Assembly (NCBI RefSeq): GCF_018860565.1
Contig: NZ_JAHKPS010000022.1
Coordinates: 609,195 to 673,194, forward strand
From: Winogradskyella psychrotolerans
GTDB lineage: Bacteria > Bacteroidota > Bacteroidia > Flavobacteriales > Flavobacteriaceae
Direction: 5' to 3'
DNA: 64,000 nt
Shown here: piece after piece, positions 54,182-63,822 of the stretch
How the letters are laid out: each line of letters opens with the position of its first letter
How positions within the stretch are numbered: position 1 is the stretch's first letter
Program-made: the position numbers and the translations under genes
The notes under the pieces: model-generated
What the model was told of the DNA's origin: nothing
The model's input: only the letters and a program-made list of their open reading frames with translations
Database searches by the model: none

Positions 54182-55710
54182 TGGAAGAGCATAGAATTGA
54201 AAATATAGAATTAAAGTTTTTAACCGTTGATGATTTTGAGGAATTAAAATCTGCAACCTTAGAATCTTATGGAGGTGTTTTAGATTCCTATTGGAAAAAA
54301 CACCACATAGAGCGCTTAACATCTATTTTTCCTCAAGGGCAAGTGGTAATAAAAATTGATGGTAATATTGCAGGTTGTGCCTTGTCGCTTATTGTTGATT
54401 ATGATAGTATTGATGACGAACATACGTATGCAGATATTATAAAAGGCGATTCGTTTAAGAAACACGACCCAAATGGTGATGTACTTTACGGAATTGATGT
54501 TTTTATAAAACCAGAATATAGAGGTTTACGTTTAGGAAGACGGTTATACGATTACAGAAAAGAAATCTGTGAAAACCTAAATTTAAAAGGTATTGTTTTT
54601 GGTGGTAGAATGCCAAATTTTCATAAATATAAAGAGCTTACACCAAAAGAATATATTGAAAAAGTAAAGCGCAAGGAAATTCACGATCCGGTTTTAAATT
54701 TTCAAATTTCTAATGATTTTCATCCCGTTAGAGTTCTAAAAGGCTATTTAGAAGGAGATACAGCTTCAAATGAATATGCAGTTTTAATGGAATGGGATAA
54801 TATTTATTATACCAAAAAAAGTAAAAGAGCAAGTGCTATAAAAACAGTTGTTAGATTAGGCCTTATACAATGGCAAATGCGTACCTACAATAGTTTGGAC
54901 GAATTAATGCAGCAGGTAGAATATTTTGTAGATAGTGTTGCGGCCTATAGGTCTGATTTCGCCTTGTTTCCAGAATTTTTTAACGCACCATTAATGGCTA
55001 AGTACAATCACATGTACGAACCTGATGCAATTAGAGAGTTGGCAAAATATACAGCTATTATTGTTGAAAAAATGCAACAATTATCAATCTCTTATAATAT
55101 CAACATTATTACAGGTAGTATGCCAGAATTAATTGATAACAAGTTGTTTAATGTTGGGTATTTGTGTAGAAGAGATGGGAGTTTAGAGCGTTATGAGAAA
55201 ATTCATATAACACCAGACGAAGCTAAAGTTTGGGGAATGCAAAGAGGCCATAAACTACAAACTTTTGAAACTGATGCAGGAAAAATAGGGATTTTAATTT
55301 GTTACGATTCAGAATTTCCAGAATTATCAAGGTTATTGGCAGAAGAAGGTATGGATATTTTATTTGTACCATTTTTAACCGATACACAAAATGGCTATTC
55401 TAGAGTACGCTTATGTGCTCAAGCCAGAGCTATTGAAAATGAGTGTTATGTTGCCATTGCTGGTAGTGTAGGAAATTTACCTAATGTAAATAATATGGAT
55501 ATTCAATATGCACAGTCGGCAGTATTTACACCATGTGATTTTTCATTTCCTAGTAATGGAATAAAAGCAGAAGCGACTACTAATACAGAAATGATTCTAG
55601 TTGCAGATGTAGACTTGAGTTTATTAAGAGAATTACATTCCTTTGGAGCTGTAAAAAATTTAAAAGATCGAAGAAAAGATGTATATGATGTTATTCGTGT
55701 AAATAAATAA
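54181..55710 (+). CDS. Fusion of GNAT acetyltransferase and nitrilase-type amidohydrolase
   Basis: 509 residues. The N-terminal GNAT domain (about 8-210) has the acetyl-CoA loop EYRGLRLGRRLY. The C-terminal nitrilase-superfamily domain (about 222-505) has the Glu-Lys-Cys triad in FPEFF (Glu265), YEKIH (Lys340) and ICYDSEFPE (Cys374). Nitrilase relatives include N-carbamoylputrescine amidase; the GNAT part could acetylate an amine. The fused form is common in flavobacteria, but its substrate is not known to me. The ATG overlaps the upstream TAA. Confidence 0.88.
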   Translation: MEEHRIENIELKFLTVDDFEELKSATLESYGGVLDSYWKKHHIERLTSIFPQGQVVIKIDGNIAGCALSLIVDYDSIDDEHTYADIIKGDSFKKHDPNGDVLYGIDVFIKPEYRGLRLGRRLYDYRKEICENLNLKGIVFGGRMPNFHKYKELTPKEYIEKVKRKEIHDPVLNFQISNDFHPVRVLKGYLEGDTASNEYAVLMEWDNIYYTKKSKRASAIKTVVRLGLIQWQMRTYNSLDELMQQVEYFVDSVAAYRSDFALFPEFFNAPLMAKYNHMYEPDAIRELAKYTAIIVEKMQQLSISYNINIITGSMPELIDNKLFNVGYLCRRDGSLERYEKIHITPDEAKVWGMQRGHKLQTFETDAGKIGILICYDSEFPELSRLLAEEGMDILFVPFLTDTQNGYSRVRLCAQARAIENECYVAIAGSVGNLPNVNNMDIQYAQSAVFTPCDFSFPSNGIKAEATTNTEMILVADVDLSLLRELHSFGAVKNLKDRRKDVYDVIRVNK

Positions 55711-55846
55711 GTATTATATTTAAAAAAAAAATAGCTTCAGAAATAGTATTAAAGAATGACATATCCATTGCTAAAAGTTTATCATGGAAAATCATTTTTA
55801 AAATGGATATAACATCTGATATATAGAAAAAAATAGAATTTACCTA

Positions 55847-56173
55847 ATGAAACCAAAAGACGCACATTTAAAACGAGTTATAGTTGATTTTAAAAAATTA
55901 ACACCAGAAATTTTAGCACTTCTGGTAGAGAAATATCCTGATGGCTATGACGACGATAATGTTATCTCGTTTAAAAATGCAAAAAACGAAACAGTCGAAG
56001 CCGTAGAAGTCACTACAGAAGACACTAAGTATTTAGTAAAAGTAAGTACTAAGTTAGAACAGACGATGGAAAACTATGATGAAGATGATTATGAAGACTT
56101 TGCAGATGATGATCCAGATGCTGTAGTTGACCCAGATTTAGAGCCAGGAGCCGAAGGTGAAGATTTTGACTAA
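55847..56173 (+). CDS. Small acidic conserved protein
   Basis: 108 residues. The first 35 residues are basic-hydrophobic (LKRVIVDFKKLTPEILALLVEKYPDGYDD), then mixed, and the last 35 are almost only Asp/Glu (DEDDYEDFADDDPDAVVDPD). No signal peptide. Proteins like this occur in many flavobacteria, sometimes labelled DNA primase without evidence; I see no primase motif. Upstream, ATATCCATT (55761-55769) and AATGGATAT (55802-55810) form a 9-bp dyad in the 136-bp gap. Confidence 0.65.
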   Translation: MKPKDAHLKRVIVDFKKLTPEILALLVEKYPDGYDDDNVISFKNAKNETVEAVEVTTEDTKYLVKVSTKLEQTMENYDEDDYEDFADDDPDAVVDPDLEPGAEGEDFD

Positions 56174-56249
56174 ATTAGTGTTGCTACGTTAAGAATATGT
56201 TGTAATTTACTGTATATTAAAATGTTATAAATTTTAAAATGGTTGAATT

Positions 56250-56663
56250 ATGGAAACATCATTTCACATGTCGTTACCTTGTTTAAGTGTAGAAGAAACT
56301 AAAAATTTTTACATTAATAACATTGGAGCTTCCTTGGGAAGAGCTAACGAAAATTGGATAGATATAAATTTATTTGGTCATCAACTAACATTTATTCAAG
56401 CCGAGAAATTCAATTTCAATAGCCCAAATTATGTCTTTGAAGGTAAGATGTTGCCTTCATTTCATTTTGGTGTTATTGTAGATGTTGAAAAATGGGGAGA
56501 ACTCTATGCAAAACTGAATAATCTGAATTTAAAAGTGGTAACTCAAACCACGTTTTTAAAAGATCAAACAGGTGAACATTTATCGTTTTTTATTAAAGAT
56601 TCAAACGATTATATGTTAGAATTTAAGAGTTTTAAAGACTCTGATGATATATTTAAAGTATAA
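56250..56663 (+). CDS. VOC/glyoxalase-superfamily protein
   Basis: 137 residues. Beta-alpha-beta-beta-beta units of the vicinal oxygen chelate fold are seen: FHMSLPCLSVEETKNFYINN and later FHFGVIVDVEKWGELYAKL, with metal-ligand-type His/Glu in HMSL, FHFG and YMLEFKSF. Members include dioxygenases, glyoxalases and resistance proteins. Substrate unknown. Confidence 0.78.
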   Translation: METSFHMSLPCLSVEETKNFYINNIGASLGRANENWIDINLFGHQLTFIQAEKFNFNSPNYVFEGKMLPSFHFGVIVDVEKWGELYAKLNNLNLKVVTQTTFLKDQTGEHLSFFIKDSNDYMLEFKSFKDSDDIFKV

Positions 56664-56843
56664 TGAATTACTTTTTATTTTAAAACAGAAATAGACAAAA
56701 AATAACGTCTTTTAAAGTTCCACAGTACTTATAACCAAGAGGTTGTAATCTAAAAGCATTTGGGCTTGAGGTGGCAAAATCCCAAAACCACAAACTGAAA
56801 ATTTTAATTATTACTGAATTATTTCAGTATAAAATTTAATGCG

Positions 56844-57215
56844 ATGAATACTAAAAAAATAACAGTATTTGTGCTTATGGTAATGGTTTTAAGCGCAAAT
56901 GCATTTTCAATTACAAATCAAATTAATCAAAATAAGATTAAAGTAACTAAGGTTGCGACTTTTGATGGTTACGATGCAGAAGATGGCTATGCTTTTATTA
57001 TTAGAGAAGATGAAGATGATGAAGACAGTGAGGCAATTGTTTATTTTACTGAAATCACAGAAGCTGCTCTAAAAGCAGTGAATCTAAAATCTAATGACCT
57101 TATTGGTAAGCGTTTTGAGATTATATATGAGGTTACAGAATATGAAGAAGAAGATGAAAACGGTTTTATAGAAACCTATGAGAGTTATAAATTAATACAG
57201 GTTAAGAGGTTGTAA
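56844..57215 (+). CDS. Secreted acidic protein, function unknown
   Basis: 123 residues with a signal peptide (1-22, ends SANAFS). The mature part is strongly acidic (DEDDEDSEAIVYF, YEEEDENGF) and seems to be a single small beta barrel. No family recognised. It ends just before a bidirectional terminator. Confidence 0.6.
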   Translation: MNTKKITVFVLMVMVLSANAFSITNQINQNKIKVTKVATFDGYDAEDGYAFIIREDEDDEDSEAIVYFTEITEAALKAVNLKSNDLIGKRFEIIYEVTEYEEEDENGFIETYESYKLIQVKRL

Positions 57216-57240
57216 TTATAACATCAAACCAATAGCCAAT

Positions 57241-57276
57241 AAAAAAAGACTGCTAGGAAACTTGCAGTCTTTTTTG
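57241..57276. terminator. Bidirectional terminator between convergent units
   Basis: AAAAAGACTGC-TAGGAAACTT-GCAGTCTTTTT with a T-run on both strands. It overlaps the stop codon of the minus-strand GT87-like gene. Confidence 0.85.
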
Positions 57277-58620
57277 TTTTAAAACTTCCCCAACAAAAAC
57301 GGAAATTACAATACTGTATTCTAAAGCAATAACCCACAAATTTTCAGAATTGTTAGTATTAGAATAGGCCAAATAACTTAGTACAATTACCAAAGACCAA
57401 ACTAGTGGAAACTTATAATTGGTAAAAACACTTAATATTATTAAGGTTGCAATGTACCATGGGTGAACAGTTGTGCTTAAAAAAAAGTATAGGGTAAGTA
57501 CTAAAAGCATTGAGGTTATTAAGTTTGGTAAATTAGTATTCTTTTTAAAGAATGTAAATCCTAAAATAATAAACACTGAAATTAAGGGTAGAATTTTTCC
57601 AATAATGGCAATTTCATTATAACCCGTTATAGCATAACCAATGGCTCTTGCCAGATAATAAACACTAGCATTGAATTCAAAATTTCCAAACCAAAGTCCA
57701 ACAGTTTTTGAGTAGTTATTCAAAAAATCCATAGAAAAGAACGGTAAGAATAATAGCAATGTAGTTGCTCCTACAATGGCGTAGAATGTAATTAATTTTA
57801 TGAATCCTAATGTATTATTTTGTTTATCTATGGTATTAGATGTAAACCATCCAAAAAATAAGGGCAACAACATTAGGGGGATTAATTTTACAGAAATAGA
57901 ACAAGCCAAAACTACAGCAGCCCATTTCCATTTTCCAGAGAGTAATAAATACAATGACCAAATGAAAAAGAAAATCATGACACCTTCAAAATGAAGATTC
58001 CCCGTTAATTCTATGATAATAAACGGATTTAAAATGTACCAAAATATTCTACTTGAAGGTAATTTTAAGCGTTCTAAAAGTTTCTTTCCAAAATATAGTG
58101 TGCCAAGATCAGCTGCTATAATAACGAGCCTTAATCCAATAACTGAGCTTAGAATACTCTTTCCTGGTAATAGGTTGGCCAGAACAAAACAAAATTGATT
58201 TAAAGGAGGATAATTAGAAAAGTGAGAGGAGCTTAAGCTTCCCATGCCATTGTACAACTCTTGAGCTTGATTTATAGGGAATTTTAGATTATTAATAAAA
58301 GAATCAGGTGTGTATAGGTAAGGATTAAAACCTTCTAAAATCATACGGCCATCCCAAATAAAGCGATAAAAATCTTGAGATAAATTAGGGATAGCAAAAA
58401 GAAATAGCAATCTAAACAGAATAGAAAAACCAACTAAAAGTTTAAAGTTAAAACCGGTTTTCTTAATTATTTGAAAAGCTAAAAAAAAGAGAGTAATGTA
58501 AATTAATAATAGTTCTATGGTGTCCCAACGCATTAAATCATACGCAAACCAAGCATAGAAAGCACTACTAATAATAAAAAATAGAAATGGAATTTTGTGA
58601 TATTTCCAAAGCGCAATCAC
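57253..58620 (-). CDS. Membrane mannosyltransferase-like protein (GT87/DUF2029 type)
   Basis: 455 residues with about ten to twelve membrane helices. The first extracytoplasmic loop has the GT-C style pattern DFYRFIWDGRMILEGFNPYLYTP, with the Asp typical of enzymes that use polyprenyl-phosphate sugars. Later there is ELTGNLHFEGVMI. It starts with GTG, and GTGA overlaps the TGA stop of the upstream GT2 gene. It should transfer a sugar, presumably mannose or similar, on the periplasmic side, from a lipid-linked donor that the GT2 enzyme at 60104 could make. Confidence 0.8.
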   Translation of the reverse strand: MIALWKYHKIPFLFFIISSAFYAWFAYDLMRWDTIELLLIYITLFFLAFQIIKKTGFNFKLLVGFSILFRLLFLFAIPNLSQDFYRFIWDGRMILEGFNPYLYTPDSFINNLKFPINQAQELYNGMGSLSSSHFSNYPPLNQFCFVLANLLPGKSILSSVIGLRLVIIAADLGTLYFGKKLLERLKLPSSRIFWYILNPFIIIELTGNLHFEGVMIFFFIWSLYLLLSGKWKWAAVVLACSISVKLIPLMLLPLFFGWFTSNTIDKQNNTLGFIKLITFYAIVGATTLLLFLPFFSMDFLNNYSKTVGLWFGNFEFNASVYYLARAIGYAITGYNEIAIIGKILPLISVFIILGFTFFKKNTNLPNLITSMLLVLTLYFFLSTTVHPWYIATLIILSVFTNYKFPLVWSLVIVLSYLAYSNTNNSENLWVIALEYSIVISVFVGEVLKQKRLQVS

Positions 58621-60107
58621 ACTTTAGATCTTAATGATTTAAAAAATACATACCCAAAGCCAATAAATAACATTAAGTGAAACGGAAACAGTCCAAAGTC
58701 ACCACCTTGGTCACCAACCACAAATGCACTGTACATACCAAAAGCAAAATAAAGCATTAAAATGCCTTCAATAATAACATGAGGAGACATCTTTTTTATA
58801 ATGTATTTGTTGCCTTTCCATGAATCTCTAATAGTGCTAATATTAAATTTAGGAGTCCTTACAAACTCGCTTCGTTTCCCTATGTGGCCTTCGATTACAG
58901 CAATAGAATTATGTAAAGAAAAGCCCATGGCAATAGAGAAAAAGGTAAAAAACATTCCTATATAACTAAAGAATTTTTTAAAACCACTACCATAAATGTT
59001 ACGGTACATAAACCAATAACACACAAAGAAAATAATAGTACTCATTACAAAGAAACTCATAATATAAAAGTAGTTTCTTAAATGCGCATATTCATTTTTT
59101 ATATATAACATTGGAATACTTAAAATAGCCACTGTGAATATGCTTAAAAACATTGTACTATTTAATAAATGTAGTAAACCGTGAACTTTTGTTTTTGTAG
59201 AAATATTATCAGACTTTATAACACGCCAAAGCATTTTTCTAAAGTTTTCTGCTCCACCTTTATTCCAACGAAATTGTTGAGAACGTGCAGCACTAATAAC
59301 AACTGGTAATTCAGCTGGAGTTTCTACATCTTCTAAATATTTAAATTCCCAGTTTTTTAGTTGTGCTCTATAGCTTAAATCTAAATCTTCAGTAAGGGTG
59401 TCACCTTCCCAGTTACCTGCATCTATAATGCAAGTTTTTCTCCACACACCAGCGGTGCCGTTAAAATTTATAAAATGGCCTTTACTATTTCTACCTACTT
59501 GTTCTAAAGTGAAATGAGCATCTAAAGCAAAAGCTTGAATTTTGGTTAATAAAGAATAATTTCTATTAATATGTCCCCAACGTGTTTGTACAACACCAAT
59601 TTTTTCATTTTTAAAATAAGGAATGGTACGTTTTAACCAGTTAGGTTGTGGTAAAAAGTCAGCATCAAAAATAGCAATATACTCACCTTTAGCTATTTTT
59701 AAACCTTCTTTAAGCGCACCAGCTTTAAATCCGCTTCTATCTGTTCTCGTAATATGTGTAATATCTAAACCTGTTTTGGCCAACTGCTCTACATGTGCTT
59801 TTGTAGTTGCAATGGTTTCATCAGTAGAATCATCTAAAACTTGAATTTCTAATTTATCTTTTGGGTATTCTAAAAGCGCAATATTATCTAATAAACGCTT
59901 CATTACATACATTTCGTTATATACGGGAAGTTGAATGGTAACGAAAGGAATTTCTTCAGAATTGGAAAAATCAAAGGTTTCACAATCTTGCCTTTTCTTT
60001 TTCGAAGATAAATAATTATAAAGTAAATTTAGTTGCGCCAAAGCGTACATAAATATAAGTACAATGGCAATGGTGTATATAACAATAACGATTGATTCGA
60101 GAATCAT
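58617..60107 (-). CDS. Cellulose-synthase-like membrane GT2 glycosyltransferase
   Basis: 496 residues. One N-terminal helix, a GT2 domain with IQLPVYNE, FDADFLP (DxD), TLTEDLDLSYR and the QxxRW-type motif QQFRWNKG, then about four to five C-terminal membrane helices. It is of the processive type that builds or extends a glucan- or mannan-like chain. It overlaps neighbours by 4 bp at each end. Confidence 0.88.
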   Translation of the reverse strand: MILESIVIVIYTIAIVLIFMYALAQLNLLYNYLSSKKKRQDCETFDFSNSEEIPFVTIQLPVYNEMYVMKRLLDNIALLEYPKDKLEIQVLDDSTDETIATTKAHVEQLAKTGLDITHITRTDRSGFKAGALKEGLKIAKGEYIAIFDADFLPQPNWLKRTIPYFKNEKIGVVQTRWGHINRNYSLLTKIQAFALDAHFTLEQVGRNSKGHFINFNGTAGVWRKTCIIDAGNWEGDTLTEDLDLSYRAQLKNWEFKYLEDVETPAELPVVISAARSQQFRWNKGGAENFRKMLWRVIKSDNISTKTKVHGLLHLLNSTMFLSIFTVAILSIPMLYIKNEYAHLRNYFYIMSFFVMSTIIFFVCYWFMYRNIYGSGFKKFFSYIGMFFTFFSIAMGFSLHNSIAVIEGHIGKRSEFVRTPKFNISTIRDSWKGNKYIIKKMSPHVIIEGILMLYFAFGMYSAFVVGDQGGDFGLFPFHLMLFIGFGYVFFKSLRSKV

Positions 60108-60796
60108 TTTTTAAAACTGTATTTAAAAATCCAACCTAAGATTTTTATGCCTGCAAAGATAGCACCTTTTATCGTTCCTGAAACTTTTGAGACACCTATT
60201 CTGTTTCTATAATTAACAGGAATTTCCCTATAGTTTAATTTCTGTTTTAAAGCTTTTAATTGCATTTCAACAGTCCAACCATATGTTTTATCTTCCATAT
60301 TTAAGCCTAAAAGGCTCTTGTATGTAATGGCTCTAAAGGGGCCTAAGTCTGTAAATGTTGAGCGGAAAAACAAGGCCATTAAGTTTGTTGCTAGCCAATT
60401 ACCAAAAATTTGCGGAGAGGTCATAGAGCCTTCTTCTCGTAATTCTTTAACACGAGCACCAACTACAAAATCAATATTATCCTCTAAGATAGGTTGAATG
60501 ATTTTTGTTAATTCTTCAGGGTAATCACTGTAGTCACCATCTAAAAAAACAACGATATCTGGTTTTTTTTCTAGTTTAGAAATATAATCCATGCCTTTTA
60601 AGCACGCATAACCATACCCTTTTCTGTTTTCGACTAAAACTGTTGCACCTGCATTTTTGGCGTTAATTTCAGTGTTGTCAGTAGAATTATTACTAACCAC
60701 AATAATTTCATCGACAATAGAAGGTATGTCTTTTATGACGAGAGGAATTGATTCTTCTTCGTTATAAGCAGGAATAATAACTTTTATGTTGGGCAT
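60104..60796 (-). CDS. Polyprenyl-phosphate mannosyl/glucosyl transferase-like GT2
   Basis: 230 residues. It begins IKVIIPAYNEEESIPLVI; VVFLDGDYSDYPEE holds the metal-binding Asp residues and GPFRAITYKSL follows. This group resembles dolichyl-phosphate-mannose synthases and glycosyltransferases of secreted polysaccharides. It could make the lipid-linked donor for the GT87-like enzyme. Sugar and lipid are inferred only. Confidence 0.85.
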   Translation of the reverse strand: MPNIKVIIPAYNEEESIPLVIKDIPSIVDEIIVVSNNSTDNTEINAKNAGATVLVENRKGYGYACLKGMDYISKLEKKPDIVVFLDGDYSDYPEELTKIIQPILEDNIDFVVGARVKELREEGSMTSPQIFGNWLATNLMALFFRSTFTDLGPFRAITYKSLLGLNMEDKTYGWTVEMQLKALKQKLNYREIPVNYRNRIGVSKVSGTIKGAIFAGIKILGWIFKYSFKK

Positions 60797-60828
60797 TTAG
60801 TGTATTTGAAAGTGCAAAAGTAATCTTC

Positions 60829-62418
60829 TTATTTTTGATTTACTAAATCCATTAAATCAACATCGTTTCCTAAAAGGACTTCTGTTGGATTAATACGGCC
60901 TTTCATAGAGTCATTTTCTAATTTTAAAACACCTCTTGGACAAACAGCAGAACAAATACCACAACCCACACAACTAGAGCGTACGATGTTTTCTCCTTTT
61001 TGCGCATAGTGTCTTACATCAATACCCATTTCACAACTGTTAGAACAGTTACCACAAGAAATACATTGTCCACCATTAGTCGTAATCCTAAATTTTGAAA
61101 ATAAACGCTGTTGGAATCCAAGAATTGCTGCCATAGGGCAACCAAAACGACACCAAGAACGGTTTCCTAAAATGGGATAAAATCCTGTACCAATAACTCC
61201 AGAAAAAATGGATCCAATATAAATGCCATACGCAGATCTTAAGGCGCCAGCTTTAATATAAAATAGATGATCTGTGGTGCCTGTAAAATGCATAATCAGT
61301 AAAAGAGCAATGACAATGAAAAATCCTATAGCTCCGTATTTTGCATCTTTTCCTAATTCTTGTCGTTTAAAGAACATCACTGCGGCAAATACTAAAGTTA
61401 AAAAGCCAATGACTAAGCTTATAAAAACACCTCTGGTTAGCCAGAAATCATTTTTATCATAGCCTAAGTAGGTGTACACCATGGCAACAGTCATTACAAT
61501 AGAAAATACTAAAACGGTATGGATTAACCAACGTTCTAATTTCCAAGCCGACATTTTTTTAGACGATAATTGTCTAAAAGAATCACCCGCAGTTTCTGCT
61601 AAGCCACCACAACCACAAACCCAAGAGCAGTACCAACGTTTTCCATATTTATAGGTTAAGATTGGAGTTATAACAAAGATGGATAGGATACCAAATATGA
61701 GTAACGCCAAACCAATATTTCCATTAGATAAAAATCCTTTTACAGACCATTCATCAAAAATGTAATAATTAAGAGGCCATATACTTTTAAGGTCGTAGTA
61801 TGGTAAATCATTGTTCATAACGTACATAAATTCAGGAATCAAAAAGGCAAAACCCAATTGAAAAAACATTACTGAAACGGTACGTAATTGTTGGTAACGA
61901 TTATGTCTGTATTTTAGAATAAATTTATATCCAAAAGCTAAAATAGCAACGGTATACAAGGTGCCGTAAACAAACCATTGGCTCGCATTTCTGCCACTTA
62001 AGAGTTGACTTAAAGGGTCAAATAAACTAATTAAACCCGTGTTTTCTGCTCCATCTGTACCCAAACCTAGATATTTAGGAAAGAAATAAAGTACAATATA
62101 GAAGGTGGTTAAAATTACACCAACAATCCAACCCCAAACTCCACGAGAGGAAATAGATTTAAACCAAACACCATCATTCTTTATGCCTTCTAGTTTTGTA
62201 AGGTAAGCTTCTCTAGAATACATGATAATACCGCCAATTATAGATCCTAACGACAGTGTAAGAAATAAACCTTTATTGGGGAAATTAGTATTAAAAAGTG
62301 CTAAGGCTAAAATAAATAAGCCAATAACACCTATGGCAAGAGCTACTTTTTGTTTGTTATTAATATCTAAAGCATCCGGTTTTGCTAAAGACATACTGTG
62401 GTTTAATTTATTGCTCAT
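60829..62418 (-). CDS. NapH/NosR-like polyferredoxin membrane protein
   Basis: 529 residues with about eight to ten helices. Cys-rich turns of the NapH/NosR type are WYCSWVCGCGG and CRFGCPMAAILG. Near the C-terminus are two cubane motifs, CISCGNCSNSC and CVGCGICSAVC. Such proteins move electrons between the membrane and a soluble partner. No nitrate, nitrous-oxide or trimethylamine reductase gene is in the window, so the partner is unknown. It starts 2 bp after the FAD oxidoreductase gene. Confidence 0.88.
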   Translation of the reverse strand: MSNKLNHSMSLAKPDALDINNKQKVALAIGVIGLFILALALFNTNFPNKGLFLTLSLGSIIGGIIMYSREAYLTKLEGIKNDGVWFKSISSRGVWGWIVGVILTTFYIVLYFFPKYLGLGTDGAENTGLISLFDPLSQLLSGRNASQWFVYGTLYTVAILAFGYKFILKYRHNRYQQLRTVSVMFFQLGFAFLIPEFMYVMNNDLPYYDLKSIWPLNYYIFDEWSVKGFLSNGNIGLALLIFGILSIFVITPILTYKYGKRWYCSWVCGCGGLAETAGDSFRQLSSKKMSAWKLERWLIHTVLVFSIVMTVAMVYTYLGYDKNDFWLTRGVFISLVIGFLTLVFAAVMFFKRQELGKDAKYGAIGFFIVIALLLIMHFTGTTDHLFYIKAGALRSAYGIYIGSIFSGVIGTGFYPILGNRSWCRFGCPMAAILGFQQRLFSKFRITTNGGQCISCGNCSNSCEMGIDVRHYAQKGENIVRSSCVGCGICSAVCPRGVLKLENDSMKGRINPTEVLLGNDVDLMDLVNQK

Positions 62419-62420
62419 TT

Positions 62421-63725
62421 TTATACTGGTTGTAACTGGTTAGTGTAGGCTTTTAAAATTTTGGTTTCAAATCTTGAGTAAAATTCAGGATCAAAGTTGG
62501 CTTCAGAGAGGTGATTCATCACGTAATCTACATCGCGTTTCTCAGTAAGCCATTGATCAAAAACGTCATGGCGCATTCTAATGCCGAAGGTATTGATACC
62601 TAAAAATTCGTTAGTGTCTTTATGATAAGCAACAGTTATACATTTGGTGTCGTCTTCATGTTTCCAATGAAAATGTTGTTCGTATTCTGGTCGTCCGCGT
62701 TCGCCAAATACCCAACCATAGGTTTGATATTCGATATCTAAAAATTTAGCAGAATTAAACCAATGACCTGGTTTGTATTCCATTTTATTTCCGCAAATGG
62801 TTTGTGCTAAGGTTTCACCCATCATACGGCCAGTGTACCAAACGGCTTCAATTGGTCTTCGGTTTCCAATGGCTTCATGCTGTTCGGCACAATCACCAAT
62901 AGCATAGACATCTGGAATGTTGGTTTCTAAAAAACGATTCACTTTAACACCACGCCCTATTTCAATATCAGAATCTTTTAAAAAATCAATATTTGGTGTA
63001 ACTCCTGCAGTTAAGCCAACCACATTACATTCTAGTTCTTCTCCGGTTTCTTCAATAATAACCGATTTTACATTGCCATTATCGTCTGAGTTAATGGCTT
63101 TCAGATTTGTAGAAAGTCGTAAATCGATATGATGATTTTTAATGTGCCTGTTAATCATTTCACTTTCTCCTTTGGGCAATACACCATTCCAAAAGCTGTC
63201 TTCCCTAACCAGAAATGTTACAGGAATACTTCGGCTATTCAACATTTCAGCCAATTCAATACCTATTAATCCACCTCCAACAATTACAGCACGTTTGCAG
63301 ACCTCATTATTGGGTGCATGTACTTCTAGATTTTCTAAATCTTGCTTGTGGTACATGCCCATAACACCGTTTAAATCTTGTCCTGGCCAACCAAATTTAT
63401 TGGGTTTACTTCCTGTTGCAATAATTAATTTATCGTATTGCAAAGTGTCTCCTTCAGCAAAATGAAGGGTTTTAGTATTTGTTTCAACCTGTTTTACATA
63501 CCCTTTTTTAAGTTCAATTCTGTTTTTTTTCCAGAACCAATTCTCGTAAGGTTGTGTGTGTTCAAACTTCATATGTCCCATATAAACGTACATTAATGCG
63601 GTACGAGAGAAGAAATAATCGGCTTCGGCAGAGACGATGGTTATTCTTTTATCGGATAGTTTTCTGATGTGTCTTGCAAGTGTAACTCCAGAAATGCCGT
63701 TGCCAATAATAACGATGTGTTCCAT
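62421..63725 (-). CDS. FAD/NAD(P)H-dependent oxidoreductase (nitrite/ferredoxin-reductase-like)
   Basis: 434 residues. FAD motif IVIIGNGISGVTLARHI (residues 4-20), NAD motif AVIVGGGLIGIELAEML and the late VYAIGDCAEQ are in place, as in the class of rubredoxin, ferredoxin and NADH-nitrite reductase subunits. The last 90 residues (EYQTYGWVFGERGRP ...) are a further conserved domain. It is first in the operon and would supply NAD(P)H electrons to the polyferredoxin. Confidence 0.88.
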   Translation of the reverse strand: MEHIVIIGNGISGVTLARHIRKLSDKRITIVSAEADYFFSRTALMYVYMGHMKFEHTQPYENWFWKKNRIELKKGYVKQVETNTKTLHFAEGDTLQYDKLIIATGSKPNKFGWPGQDLNGVMGMYHKQDLENLEVHAPNNEVCKRAVIVGGGLIGIELAEMLNSRSIPVTFLVREDSFWNGVLPKGESEMINRHIKNHHIDLRLSTNLKAINSDDNGNVKSVIIEETGEELECNVVGLTAGVTPNIDFLKDSDIEIGRGVKVNRFLETNIPDVYAIGDCAEQHEAIGNRRPIEAVWYTGRMMGETLAQTICGNKMEYKPGHWFNSAKFLDIEYQTYGWVFGERGRPEYEQHFHWKHEDDTKCITVAYHKDTNEFLGINTFGIRMRHDVFDQWLTEKRDVDYVMNHLSEANFDPEFYSRFETKILKAYTNQLQPV

Positions 63726-63822
63726 ATAATTGAGGTTGTTGATATGGACTATAGGTCGAAGCTTTTGTTAAAACCTTAATCTATTAGTCGAATTTCTTTA
63801 AATTTAGGCATAATTTTATAGT

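Noticed and set aside
55759-55815. An 18-codon frame in the gap before the acidic protein (ATG at 55756)
   Set aside because: It is formed by the arms of a 9-bp dyad and has no coding character.
56737-57216. 13-bp repeat AAGAGGTTGTAAT at 56737 and 57204 around the small acidic secreted protein gene
   Set aside because: Only 13 bp in AT-rich DNA and partly coding; not enough to call a mobile element.
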